Shown: positions 7,658-14,206 of the stretch, one piece after another | Numbering within the stretch: position 1 is the stretch's first letter | Layout of the letters: every line of letters begins with the position of its first letter | NCBI GenBank assembly: GCA_013214715.1 | Contig: JABSSB010000151.1 | Location: forward strand, 1 to 14,982 | Source of the DNA: Paracoccaceae bacterium | Lineage (GTDB): Bacteria; Pseudomonadota; Alphaproteobacteria; Rhodobacterales; Rhodobacteraceae | Direction: 5' to 3' | DNA: 14,982 nucleotides | Made by a program: the position numbers and the translations under genes | Notes under the pieces: model-generated | The model's input: the letters and a program-made list of their open reading frames with translations, nothing else | Database searches by the model: none | What the model was told of the DNA's origin: nothing

Positions 7658-8371
7658 TCACCGCCGAATACGGTAATGATAGCCGCCAGCAGACGCCATA
7701 TCGAGAGAGGCATAAAGCGCATTGGCCGCGGTATTGGCGCGGGTGCAAAGCACCGTAAGACGCTGCGCCCCCTGCGCTGCCGCCCAATGGGCCGCGCCAC
7801 GCATCAGCCACGCACCCATGCCGTGCCGCCGATGGGCAAGACAGATTTCTACGGCATGCACCATGGCGCTGTTGCCGTTACAGGCGACAAACCCGGCCCC
7901 GGCAGGTTGATCATTGCGCCGCGCCAGCAAGGCCGCTTTCGGCCCCGGCACCCGACCCATGATCGCCACACGTTCCGGACCGATGCCGCCAATGGCCCAA
8001 ATCTCGCAGGTGATCGCCAAAGGCTCCCAATGGGCAAAGATCGTTACCCGCGGTATCGCCAGATCGGTCAGCAGCTCGACCGGGCAGGTCCACAGCGCCA
8101 CCGGTTCATGCAGAGCATACCCGCGTGACACCAGCGCCGCATCCAGATCCTCCTGCCCTGGCAGCACCATGAACAGAGCAGGCTGGCCAATCTTGGCCTG
8201 AGCGCCCTCGGCCAGGTCGATATCGGCCTCGCTCCAGCCATCCGACAGCGTCGCGGCAGAGACCCGGTTGCCGCCGCGCTGCCCATGCCGCAGCAACAGC
8301 GGGCCGCGCTGCTCGAACCGGGCAGCCGGCCAGGTGGCGTCGATCAACTGGAGCAAACCGGCCCCGTCCAT
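7658..8371 (-). CDS. GNAT-family N-acetyltransferase
   Basis: This 237-residue protein is longer than a minimal GNAT domain. Residues 1-110 may be a degenerate first GNAT-like half, and residues about 112-237 hold the catalytic-type domain. The acetyl-CoA pyrophosphate loop is at 181-186 (RRHGMG), preceded by the VHAVEICLAH strand. The late-domain NALYASLDM segment (218-225) matches the usual N-x-x-LYxxLGF pattern. A C-terminal GGYHYRIRR completes the fold. ATG 8371 shares one base with the stop codon of the upstream cinA-like gene (TGATG), which implies translational coupling. A GTG at 8374 would add one residue. The acetyl acceptor cannot be inferred. Confidence 0.85.
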   Translation of the reverse strand: MDGAGLLQLIDATWPAARFEQRGPLLLRHGQRGGNRVSAATLSDGWSEADIDLAEGAQAKIGQPALFMVLPGQEDLDAALVSRGYALHEPVALWTCPVELLTDLAIPRVTIFAHWEPLAITCEIWAIGGIGPERVAIMGRVPGPKAALLARRNDQPAGAGFVACNGNSAMVHAVEICLAHRRHGMGAWLMRGAAHWAAAQGAQRLTVLCTRANTAANALYASLDMASAGGYHYRIRR

Positions 8372-9090
8372 CACGCAAACAACGCCAGAAGCTGGCTGCG
8401 CGCCTGCCCGATCATCGCGGCATCCTGCCCGCGCAGCACCACATTGGCCCCAAGGACACCATCCTTGTTGAACGGATAGCAGCCCAGTGACAGATCCGGG
8501 AAGGCCTTGGCGACCTCACCCAAAGGACCGGCGATCTCTCCTTCAGGGCGTTCGATGCGGAGCGTGTCGGAAATCAGCGGCTGCCCCCCGGTCAGGCCGG
8601 GCAGCACGCTGTCGACCATCGCGCGAAAAACCGAAGGCACCCCGGCCATGACATGCACGTTTTCGATAGTGAAGCCCGGCGCGGTCGAGACCGGGTTGTC
8701 GATCAAGGCTGCCCCGTCAGGGATACGCGCCATGCGCAGGCGCGCCGCGTTCAACTCCTGCCCAGAGCGTTGATAATGCGCCTCAAGCAAGGCGCGCGCA
8801 TCCGCACGCACATCAATCGGCCGGTCAAACGCGGCGGCCACGCAATCGGCGGTGATATCGTCATGGGTCGGCCCAATCCCGCCCGAGGTAAAGACGTGAT
8901 CATAGGTCGCCGACAGCCCTCGCACCGCCGCGATGATCGCATCGGGATCATCACTGACCACCCGCGCCTCTTTCAAATCAACGCCGATCTGGGTCAGCAC
9001 GCCCGCCAGATGATGCATATTGGCGTCGCGCGTGCGGCCAGACAGGATTTCATCGCCGATCACAAGCATGGCAGCCGTAGGGTTGGGCAT
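8371..9090 (-). CDS. CinA N-domain / MoaB-Mog-like molybdopterin-binding protein
   Basis: The 239-residue protein carries the fold shared by CinA, MoaB and Mog. GDEILSGRTRDANM lies at 12-25 and the signature TSGGIGPTHDDIT at 68-80. It also has MAGVPSVFRAM, typical of CinA N-terminal domains (MPGVP in many). It stops after this domain; the deamidase (PncC) domain of full CinA is absent. Such short forms are common in alphaproteobacteria and are annotated as competence/damage-inducible protein A or molybdopterin-binding protein. Whether they bind a pterin is unproven. ATG 9090 has GGAG 6 nt upstream, which settles the start. It is the first gene of the leftward cluster and divergent from map across 269 bp. 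Confidence 0.9.
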   Translation of the reverse strand: MPNPTAAMLVIGDEILSGRTRDANMHHLAGVLTQIGVDLKEARVVSDDPDAIIAAVRGLSATYDHVFTSGGIGPTHDDITADCVAAAFDRPIDVRADARALLEAHYQRSGQELNAARLRMARIPDGAALIDNPVSTAPGFTIENVHVMAGVPSVFRAMVDSVLPGLTGGQPLISDTLRIERPEGEIAGPLGEVAKAFPDLSLGCYPFNKDGVLGANVVLRGQDAAMIGQARSQLLALFA

Positions 9091-9268
9091 GGGGCTCTCC
9101 GAATTATGCCCGCAAGACCATAAACCGCTGCGCCCGCGCTGCAAGCCTATCGGGCACAATGAGCGCGCTGTGTCTTGTCGTCACAGGACGCTTAGCTGCG
9201 TCTTGAGGGTTGGCGAGCCGGCTGCTGCCACGATCAAACTGGCACAGCATTCATCGGCAAGGCGTGGA

Positions 9269-9297
9269 TTGTTTGTCTTCGGCGTTTCAAATACAAT
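9269..9297 (+). promoter_or_regulatory. Candidate sigma-70 promoter of map
   Basis: TTGTTT (9269-9274) and TACAAT (9292-9297) are separated by exactly 17 nt. Both match the sigma-70 consensus well: the -35 box at TTG and the -10 box at five of six positions. The start would be near 9304, inside a run of seven C residues (9304-9310). That leaves a leader of about 55 nt to ATG 9360. This is the best promoter-like sequence in the window, judged by eye. Confidence 0.55.
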
Positions 9298-9359
9298 CGA
9301 TTGCCCCCCCAAACCCCGCGACATGGGCTGCTCTGGCACTTGGCAGGGATTTGACCTAT

Positions 9360-10202
9360 ATGCACCACGTGAGATTTCTGGAGAGACTCTTGGACAAAAC
9401 CCGCAGCCGCAAGACCCGGGACGGCATCCGGATTTATGAGCAGGCCGATTTCGCCGGGATGCATGTCGCCGGCGCTTTGGCCGCGCGCATTCTCGACGAT
9501 GTGGCCCAGCATGTCTTTCCCGGCCAAACGACCGAGGCGATCGACCGTTTGATCACGCATATGGTCGAGGAGGCCGGGGCAACCTCGGCCACGATCGGCT
9601 ATAAGGGGTATCAGCACGCCTCCTGTATTTCGGTGAACCATGTGGTCTGTCACGGCATCCCGGGGCCAAAGGTTTTGAAGGATGGCGACATCCTGAATAT
9701 CGACGTCACGGTGATCGTGGATGGGTGGTATGGCGATACCTCGCGCATGTATGTGGCCGGCAAATTGCCGCGCAAAGCCGAACGGCTGATCCAGGTCACA
9801 CATGACGCGCTGATGCTGGGGATCGAAGCGGTGAAGCCCGGTAATACATTTGGCGATATCGGGCATGCAATCCAAACCTATGTCGAAGCGCACCGCATGT
9901 CCGTGGTTCGCGATTTCTGCGGCCATGGATTGGGTCAGGTGTTTCACGCGCCGCCCAATGTCCTGCATTATGGACGTCCGGGGACCGGCGCGGTTTTGGA
10001 AGAGGGCATGTTCTTCACCATCGAACCGATGGTCAATCTGGGCCGGCCCGAGACAAAGACGCTGGCCGATGACTGGACCGCAGTGACCCGCGACAAATCG
10101 CTCTCGGCGCAGTTTGAGCATTCGGTCGGCGTGACCTCGGATGGGGTGGACATCTTTACTCTCTCGCCCGCTGGTCTGTTCCACCCAACCTATCAAAGCT
10201 GA
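9360..10202 (+). CDS. map: Type I methionine aminopeptidase
   Basis: This enzyme removes the initiator methionine from new proteins and uses two divalent metal ions. From ATG 9360 the protein has 280 residues. All five metal ligands are visible: D115 (NIDVT), D126 (YGDTSR), H189 (FCGHGLG), E222 (FTIEPMVN) and E253 (QFEHSVGVT). The substrate-side histidine is at H98 (NHVVCHGIP). The start is uncertain. ATG 9360 has only a weak upstream site, whereas TTG 9390 has GGAGAG ending 4 nt before it and would give a 270-residue protein starting at DKTRSRKTRDG. The gene stands alone and is followed by repeats and a terminator-like hairpin. No short zinc-finger extension is present, as expected for a bacterial type Ia enzyme. 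Confidence 0.95.
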   Translation: MHHVRFLERLLDKTRSRKTRDGIRIYEQADFAGMHVAGALAARILDDVAQHVFPGQTTEAIDRLITHMVEEAGATSATIGYKGYQHASCISVNHVVCHGIPGPKVLKDGDILNIDVTVIVDGWYGDTSRMYVAGKLPRKAERLIQVTHDALMLGIEAVKPGNTFGDIGHAIQTYVEAHRMSVVRDFCGHGLGQVFHAPPNVLHYGRPGTGAVLEEGMFFTIEPMVNLGRPETKTLADDWTAVTRDKSLSAQFEHSVGVTSDGVDIFTLSPAGLFHPTYQS

Positions 10203-10238
10203 TCCGGCCCCTCCCGCCCGGCATTGCGCATCACAGAT

Positions 10239-10285
10239 GCGCCGCTGCGCGGTTGGGTAAGACGCGCGCCGCTGCGCGGCGCGCG
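10239..10285. repeat. Direct repeat plus perfect GC-rich palindrome after map
   Basis: The 14-mer GCGCCGCTGCGCGG occurs twice, at 10239-10252 and 10266-10279. The second copy lies in a perfect inverted repeat with 10-bp arms (10263-10272 and 10276-10285) and a 3-nt loop. No T-run follows, so it is not a typical terminator. It lies 36 bp after the map stop and looks like an intergenic repeat remnant. Confidence 0.6.
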
Positions 10286-10292
10286 GAAGCGT

Positions 10293-10357
10293 CCTTTGGC
10301 CGCTGGCCTCCGGCGGGGGTATTTTTCAAGAAAAGAAAAGACGGGCGCGGCCAAAGG
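10293..10357. repeat. 65-bp element bounded by 11-bp inverted repeats
   Basis: CCTTTGGCCGC (10293-10303) is the exact reverse complement of GCGGCCAAAGG (10347-10357). The 43 bp between the arms carry GCCTCCGGCGGGGGTATTTT followed by a purine-rich tract. From memory, sequences of this type recur in gaps between genes of Rhodobacteraceae genomes, so this is probably a dispersed family rather than a unique site. It could be a REP/MITE-like unit. Confidence 0.55.
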
Positions 10358-10523
10358 CCCAGCCGCTTGCTCAATCTGTGCGCAGGCCAAACCCAACGGC
10401 GACCATTGGGATGCATTTGACGGGATGTCGGGCGGTTCGCTGCCTTGGGCAAACTGTTGCGAGGCGCCAGAAAACGGCGGCAAAGTGATCCCCTTTGACC
10501 GGTGCTGGACACTGGACAGCTGA
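10296..10523 (+). pseudogene. Cysteine-rich open-frame fragment of unknown origin
   Basis: The frame ending at TGA 10521-10523 encodes a tail that reads like real protein: SICAQAKPNGDHWDAFDG, then GGSLPWANCCEAP, then VIPFDRCWTLDS. It has five cysteines (CxxC, CC and C) and four tryptophans within about 50 residues, and roughly two thirds of third codon positions are G or C. No convincing start exists. The only nearby in-frame candidate is TTG 10296, with GGAAG 6 nt upstream, but it lies inside the inverted-repeat element. That would give 75 residues, the first 24 or so being repeat-derived. The most likely reading is a gene that lost its 5' part. A small intact metal-binding protein is possible. 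I do not recognise the family. It fills part of the 393-bp gap between map and the ATP-grasp gene. Confidence 0.3.
10300..10326 (+). terminator. Terminator-like hairpin downstream of map
   Basis: CCGCTGG (10300-10306) and CCGGCGG (10310-10316) form a 7-bp stem with one G-T pair and a 3-nt loop, followed by GGGTATTTTT. The T-run begins a few bases later than ideal. It lies about 100 bp after the map stop and is part of the 65-bp inverted-repeat element. Confidence 0.5.
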
Positions 10524-10595
10524 CTGCTCTTGACCACCCGGCAGGATAATGTTCAGTTTGATAGGACCCGATTTGTCATATTTAGACGCCATGTC

Positions 10596-11393
10596 ATGCA
10601 GTGGATACTCCAGGATTTTGAGGACACTCGGAAAATGGCCGACACGCTCGATTGGCTTGGTATTGCTTATACTTGGCATAAAGTGGTGCCGTTTGTCGGT
10701 GAGCTGACACCGCCTCCCGCCATCAAAGACCCGAACGCGGTCGTGCTGTTCGGCTCTTACAGCCTTTGGCGATACGCACAGACGCACGACCTTCAGCCCG
10801 GCGTCTTCAAGATAAGGCCTTTCGTGCACGAGACGCCCTGGCATCCGTTCCTCCTGAATGGCGCGGACGCTCTTTTCCTGACGCTGCGAGATATTCCTGA
10901 GCAGCTCCCGGATGACGGAAAACGCTGGTTTCTGCGCCCGATCGACGACAGCAAAGAAGCGCCGGGACAGGTCAAGACAACAGGCGACATCATAGACCTG
11001 GCCAAAAAAGTGATCGCGCTCGCAGACCATGAAATACCCAAAGGCTCGTTGCGTCATGATACAGAATTGATGTTCACGAAACCTGTGCGCATTCTCAAAG
11101 AATGGCGCATGTGGGTCGTCATGGACGAGATTGTCACCTCCTCACTCTATAAAGAGGGATCACGTGTGGTGTATCGACATGACGTTGATGCGGATGTGTT
11201 GGAGTTTGCCAAGAGGTTGGTTCTTGCAAATCCCGGCTACTCCCCCGCTTACGTCATGGATATCTGCCGCACTGACGACGGGCTGAAGATGCTTGAAACA
11301 AATTGCATCAACGCTGCGGGGTTCTATGCGGCCGATCTATCGAAGCTGGTGATGTCGATCGACGCGATTTCACAGCGCCACATCAAAACCTGA
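10596..11393 (+). CDS. ATP-grasp protein, R2K clade family 3 (DUF4343-like)
   Basis: This 265-residue protein resembles the small ATP-grasp enzymes related to CDC123 and grouped as the R2K clade, which are predicted to join an amino group to a carboxylate on a protein or peptide. Visible landmarks are MQWILQDFED at the start, VFKIRPFVHETPW (70-82), RWFLRPIDDSK (110-120, with R114 and K120), ILKEWRMWVV (166-175, with K168 and R171), and VMDICRTDDGLKMLETNCIN (220-239), where D222, E234 and N236 would bind metal and nucleotide. ATG 10596 gives this standard opening; no ribosome site is obvious. The DNA is visibly less GC-rich than its neighbours at both ends of the gene. It stands alone between repeats, which suggests acquisition. 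The substrate is unknown; a biosynthetic or phage-linked role cannot be told apart here. Confidence 0.75.
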   Translation: MQWILQDFEDTRKMADTLDWLGIAYTWHKVVPFVGELTPPPAIKDPNAVVLFGSYSLWRYAQTHDLQPGVFKIRPFVHETPWHPFLLNGADALFLTLRDIPEQLPDDGKRWFLRPIDDSKEAPGQVKTTGDIIDLAKKVIALADHEIPKGSLRHDTELMFTKPVRILKEWRMWVVMDEIVTSSLYKEGSRVVYRHDVDADVLEFAKRLVLANPGYSPAYVMDICRTDDGLKMLETNCINAAGFYAADLSKLVMSIDAISQRHIKT

Positions 11394-11477
11394 CATAGCC
11401 ACCTGTGCCGCGATAAGACGCCCCGGTGCCACGCAGCGGAAAGTAAGGCGCAGTTTCGCAACATCTTCGGCCGGGAA

Positions 11478-11499
11478 CCTCCGATGCGGCAACCGGAGG
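11478..11499. other. Small inverted repeat between convergent genes
   Basis: CCTCCG (11478-11483) and CGGAGG (11494-11499) could form a 6-bp stem around a 10-nt loop, midway between the convergent ATP-grasp and DctP genes. No T-run follows on either strand. A direct repeat GTTCAT flanks GTTGC just downstream (from about 11503). The rest of this 173-bp spacer shows nothing recognisable. Confidence 0.3.
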
Positions 11500-11566
11500 C
11501 ACAGTTCATGTTGCGTTCATAGGCGTGAGAGCGCCGCAAGATCCGGGCGGACGCTATTTGGGGTTG

Positions 11567-12589
11567 TCACCCGCCGGGCTGCGACGCGACCAGGTCGCGC
11601 ACATCCTGAACCAGGCCCGCGCCATTCATCCCGTTTGCCTCAGCTTCTGCGATCCAGTCGGTGATCACCGCGTCTCCCAAGGCTTTGACCCGGGCCGTTT
11701 CCGCCTCAGACAGTGTGGCCAGCTCATTGCCAGAGGCCGCCATCAAGGCGCGCCCCTCACGGTCACCGATATCATGCGCGCGCCCGGCCCAGGCGCTGGT
11801 CTCGGCGCCGGAATTGGCATCGATCACGGCCCGCAGATCATCAGGCAGGCTGTCATAGCTGTCGCGATTCATCGCCCAGATGAAAAACAGGTTATAAAGC
11901 GAGCGATCACCCGCCACATCCGTATGGCTGTCGGTCAGTTCATCAAGCTTCAGTGACGGCGACATTTCCCAAGTGATCACACCGCCATCCACGACCCCGC
12001 GCGACAGGGCTTCGGGAAAGGCGGGCACAGGCATCCCAACCGGGTTCGCACCCAACCGGTCCAACAGCAGCGTGGCCGCGCGGGACGGGCCGCGCAGGTT
12101 CAGCCCGGCAAAATCTTCGACGGTTTCAATCGCCGGTCCCGTTTTATGCACCAGCCCCGGCCCGTGCATATGCGCTGCGATCAGATGCACATCAGCGAAA
12201 TCATCTAAAAGATGTTTTTGCGTGAACGCCCATGCCACGCGGCTGGCCTCTTCCCCGGATTTGCTGACCATGAAGGGCAGTTCCAGCGCCTCAGCCTCTG
12301 GGAAACGGCCGGGTTGATAGCCGGGGATGACCCAACCGCCATCAATCGCTCCGTCGCGGATCAGATCATATTGGTTTGCGGCCGAGCCACCCAACTGCAT
12401 GAAAGGGTAGATCTCGACCTTGATGCGCCCGTCGCTTTCGGCTTCGACCTTGCGCGCCCAGGGTTCAATGAAATGCTTGGGGTTGGCGGAATTGGGGGAC
12501 ACGAAATGCTGAAACCTCAGCGTCACCTCCTGCGCGTGCAGGGGCATGGCCAATGCCAGCGCGGCAAGGGTCAGAACGGTGCGGATCAT
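11567..12589 (-). CDS. TRAP transporter solute-binding protein (DctP family)
   Basis: The 340-residue protein has a signal peptide (residues 1-19, ending LHA before QEV) and the two-lobed binding-protein fold of TRAP systems. These are sodium-driven importers, mostly for carboxylates. Typical segments are VTLRFQHFVSPNSANPKHF (22-40), QLGGSAANQYDLIRDGAID (65-83) and LNLRGPSRAATLLLDRLGA (163-181). R166 in LRGPS is the likely carboxylate-binding arginine. VPAFPEALSRGVVDGG follows at about 188-203. ATG 12589 gives the signal peptide directly; AAAGG lies about 9 nt upstream. The membrane subunits DctQ and DctM are not in the window, so this gene is an orphan here. It follows an isomerase-like gene by 91 bp with a palindrome between them. 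The ligand is not predictable. Confidence 0.92.
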   Translation of the reverse strand: MIRTVLTLAALALAMPLHAQEVTLRFQHFVSPNSANPKHFIEPWARKVEAESDGRIKVEIYPFMQLGGSAANQYDLIRDGAIDGGWVIPGYQPGRFPEAEALELPFMVSKSGEEASRVAWAFTQKHLLDDFADVHLIAAHMHGPGLVHKTGPAIETVEDFAGLNLRGPSRAATLLLDRLGANPVGMPVPAFPEALSRGVVDGGVITWEMSPSLKLDELTDSHTDVAGDRSLYNLFFIWAMNRDSYDSLPDDLRAVIDANSGAETSAWAGRAHDIGDREGRALMAASGNELATLSEAETARVKALGDAVITDWIAEAEANGMNGAGLVQDVRDLVASQPGG

Positions 12590-12646
12590 AGGGGCGGCCT
12601 TTGCATTGTGAGAGTTGCGCCGCATAAACCATCGGTCCGGTTCAAG

Positions 12647-12662
12647 GGCAACCGGGGTTGCC
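12647..12662. promoter_or_regulatory. 16-bp palindrome upstream of the DctP gene, possible operator
   Basis: GGCAACCGGGGTTGCC has perfect 7-bp arms around a 2-bp centre. It lies 58 bp before the DctP start and 19 bp past the stop of the isomerase-like gene. The tiny centre fits a dimeric regulator site better than an RNA hairpin, and no T-run follows. A weak TTGCCC / TTTATG promoter-like pair (17-nt spacing, minus strand) overlaps its edge. Confidence 0.35.
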
Positions 12663-12680
12663 ACGTCACCTTGGCCCCTG

Positions 12681-13295
12681 TCACCTGTTCCGTGTGAGCA
12701 CCCACTCCAAAGCCTGATCCAGCCGGTCATAGCCCCAGAATATTTCTCCATCCTCGCTGCGGAACATGGGGGCGCCAAAGATGCCATGGGCCACGGCGGC
12801 CTCGGTCTGGGCGCGCAACCCGGATTTGACAGCGTCTGATTGCGCAGCAGCCCAGATCTGATCCGGGTCATGGCCCTGCTCGGTCAGCAACGCGCTCAGC
12901 GCCGAGCCATCCGTCAGGTCCATGCCCGCCCCGAACTCCGCCGCATAAACCGCCCGGCTGAACGCGGCGCGGGCGCCATCATCCGGCAAAGCCAAAGCCA
13001 GCCGTGCGGCCTGCAAGCCGTTTTGCGGAAACGGATCGGGCCGGACAAAGGACAGGCCTTCGGCGTCGCAAATCCGCGCCATGTCCCGCCACATATAGGC
13101 GCCTTTGACCGGTTGCAGGTTGAAGGGAGAGCTGTCCCAGCCCTGCGCCCGAAAGATCGGACCCAGCAGGAAGGGTTGCCAGCGCACAGTCACGCCGCGC
13201 GCTGCAGCGCGCGCCTCGACCCGCATGGCGGCCGGATAGGAATATGTGCTGGCGAATTCATACCAGAATTCGACGACTGGGTGGTCATCCGTCAT
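12681..13295 (-). CDS. 2-hydroxychromene-2-carboxylate isomerase-like protein (DsbA/GST-kappa fold)
   Basis: The 204-residue protein matches the family that includes NahD (naphthalene degradation) and kappa-class glutathione transferases. These have a thioredoxin fold with an all-helical insert. The opening EFWYEFASTYSYPAAMR (9-25) places S16 where the catalytic serine sits in the family, instead of the CxxC of DsbA. WQPFLLGPIFRAQGW (39-53) and the cis-proline segment AHGIFGAPMF (about 168-177) are also standard. Many bacteria carry such genes without naphthalene genes, and nothing aromatic-catabolic is encoded here, so the real substrate is unknown. ATG 13295 gives the usual start; the ribosome site is weak. 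It lies 21 bp after the small unknown gene and 91 bp before DctP. Confidence 0.9.
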   Translation of the reverse strand: MTDDHPVVEFWYEFASTYSYPAAMRVEARAAARGVTVRWQPFLLGPIFRAQGWDSSPFNLQPVKGAYMWRDMARICDAEGLSFVRPDPFPQNGLQAARLALALPDDGARAAFSRAVYAAEFGAGMDLTDGSALSALLTEQGHDPDQIWAAAQSDAVKSGLRAQTEAAVAHGIFGAPMFRSEDGEIFWGYDRLDQALEWVLTRNR

Positions 13296-13316
13296 GGGCA
13301 GGTCCAGTCACTTTCA

Positions 13317-13535
13317 TCACGATTGGGGCGCGTCATCCTCATCCGCCTGCGCGGGGTTGTTCAGCATGGCCAAAAGCAGCGTGCTGCCCTGATAGGGGGT
13401 AATCGCATCATGGATGAAAACCGGCTGCCGCGTCTGTGGCGCCTTGGTCCTGGCCTGAGCGGGCCGCTCCGCCTGCCTCTCACACGCGCGCCAACCGCGC
13501 CATCCGGTCCATGTGGCTTCCATAAGATGACGCAT
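13317..13535 (-). CDS. Small protein of unknown function (72 residues)
   Basis: I do not recognise this gene. The first half is basic and tryptophan-rich (WTGWRGWRACER at about 9-20), and the second half is acidic towards the end (QADEDDAPQS). The stretch QPVFIHDAITPYQGSTLLLA looks like genuine protein rather than noise. No signal peptide is seen. It fills the space between the HAD gene (20 bp upstream) and the isomerase-like gene (21 bp downstream) on the same strand. That tight fit is the best argument that it is real. ATG 13535 and ATG 13523 are both possible starts and neither has a good ribosome site. Confidence 0.45.
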   Translation of the reverse strand: MRHLMEATWTGWRGWRACERQAERPAQARTKAPQTRQPVFIHDAITPYQGSTLLLAMLNNPAQADEDDAPQS

Positions 13536-13555
13536 AGCATGAAAGCGTAGCCGCG

Positions 13556-14206
13556 TCAGCCGATTTGCAGCAAACCCACCACGTCCGACATTTCCTGAAT
13601 GACACTTGCCCCCTGCGCAGCCAGCGCTGCGCCATCGTCAAAAGCTGCAAAGCCGATACACCCCATCCCGGCCCGCTTTGCCGCCAAGGCGCCTGTTGGG
13701 CTGTCTTCGATCACAACACAGGACGCAGGCGTGATCCCAAACCGCGCAGCCGCGGTCAGAAACATATCAGGTGCGGGTTTGGCCGTGCCCAGCTCATGGG
13801 CCGAGAACATGACGCTTTCAAATCGGGACCAAAGGCCCGTCTGGCCCAATGTGATCTGCATCTTGGCGCGGCTCCCATTTGAGGCCACGCAGCAGGGAAT
13901 GCCTGCCCTGTCCAAAGCCGACAGAACCTCAAGGACGCCCGGCACCGGATCAACGCCCTGCCGCAGCGCGTCGAACATGTCGACATAGACCTCGTCGATC
14001 CAATCCTTGGGCAAATCCGCCCCCAATTCACGCGCTTTGGCTTCGACTTCGGGCATGGACGACCCAACAAAGGCGGCCATGCTCTCTTCAACCGTAAGGG
14101 TCAGCCCATGTCGCGCCAGATTCGTGGCCATGGCATGGTTGCTGACCTTTTCGCTGTCGACCAACACACCGTCGCAGTCAAAGATCACCAGATCGGGTCG
14201 TGTCAT
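13556..14206 (-). CDS. HAD-superfamily phosphatase, beta-phosphoglucomutase-like
   Basis: The 216-residue protein has the four HAD motifs in order. Motif I is DCDGVLVDSE (10-19), with nucleophile D10 and acid/base D12. Motif II has S109 in ASNGS. Motif III has K143 in GTAKPAPDMF. Motif IV is VIEDSPTG (165-172), with E167 and D168. A helical cap lies between motifs I and II (about 18-88), which marks the beta-PGM-like subgroup of sugar-phosphate phosphatases and mutases. The VDSEK segment of the cap is typical. Its substrate cannot be assigned. The start overlaps the rsmD stop by four bases (ATGA), so it is probably translated after RsmD. Confidence 0.92.
   Translation of the reverse strand: MTRPDLVIFDCDGVLVDSEKVSNHAMATNLARHGLTLTVEESMAAFVGSSMPEVEAKARELGADLPKDWIDEVYVDMFDALRQGVDPVPGVLEVLSALDRAGIPCCVASNGSRAKMQITLGQTGLWSRFESVMFSAHELGTAKPAPDMFLTAAARFGITPASCVVIEDSPTGALAAKRAGMGCIGFAAFDDGAALAAQGASVIQEMSDVVGLLQIG

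Noticed and set aside
6523..7758. 411-codon plus-strand frame opposite the OmpA-family and AhpD-like genes
   Set aside because: It is a shadow of two supported genes, with no motif and no ribosome site.
9091..9150. Promoter for the cinA-like gene (CATAAT at about 9106-9111, minus strand)
   Set aside because: The -35 region at 17 nt is poor and the -10 box would lie almost on the ribosome site.
9234..10196. 320-codon antisense frame opposite map
   Set aside because: The map frame has all five metal ligands; the antisense frame has no domain.
10203..10595. tRNA, attachment site or insertion sequence at the left edge of the ATP-grasp island
   Set aside because: No cloverleaf, transposase remnant or flanking target-site duplication could be seen; only the repeats described.
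10371..11057. Minus-strand 228-codon frame opposite the ATP-grasp gene
   Set aside because: The opposite strand has the ordered ATP-grasp motifs; this frame shows none.
12840..13550. 236-codon plus-strand frame opposite the isomerase-like and small unknown genes
   Set aside because: It is arginine- and proline-rich shadow sequence with no recognisable domain.
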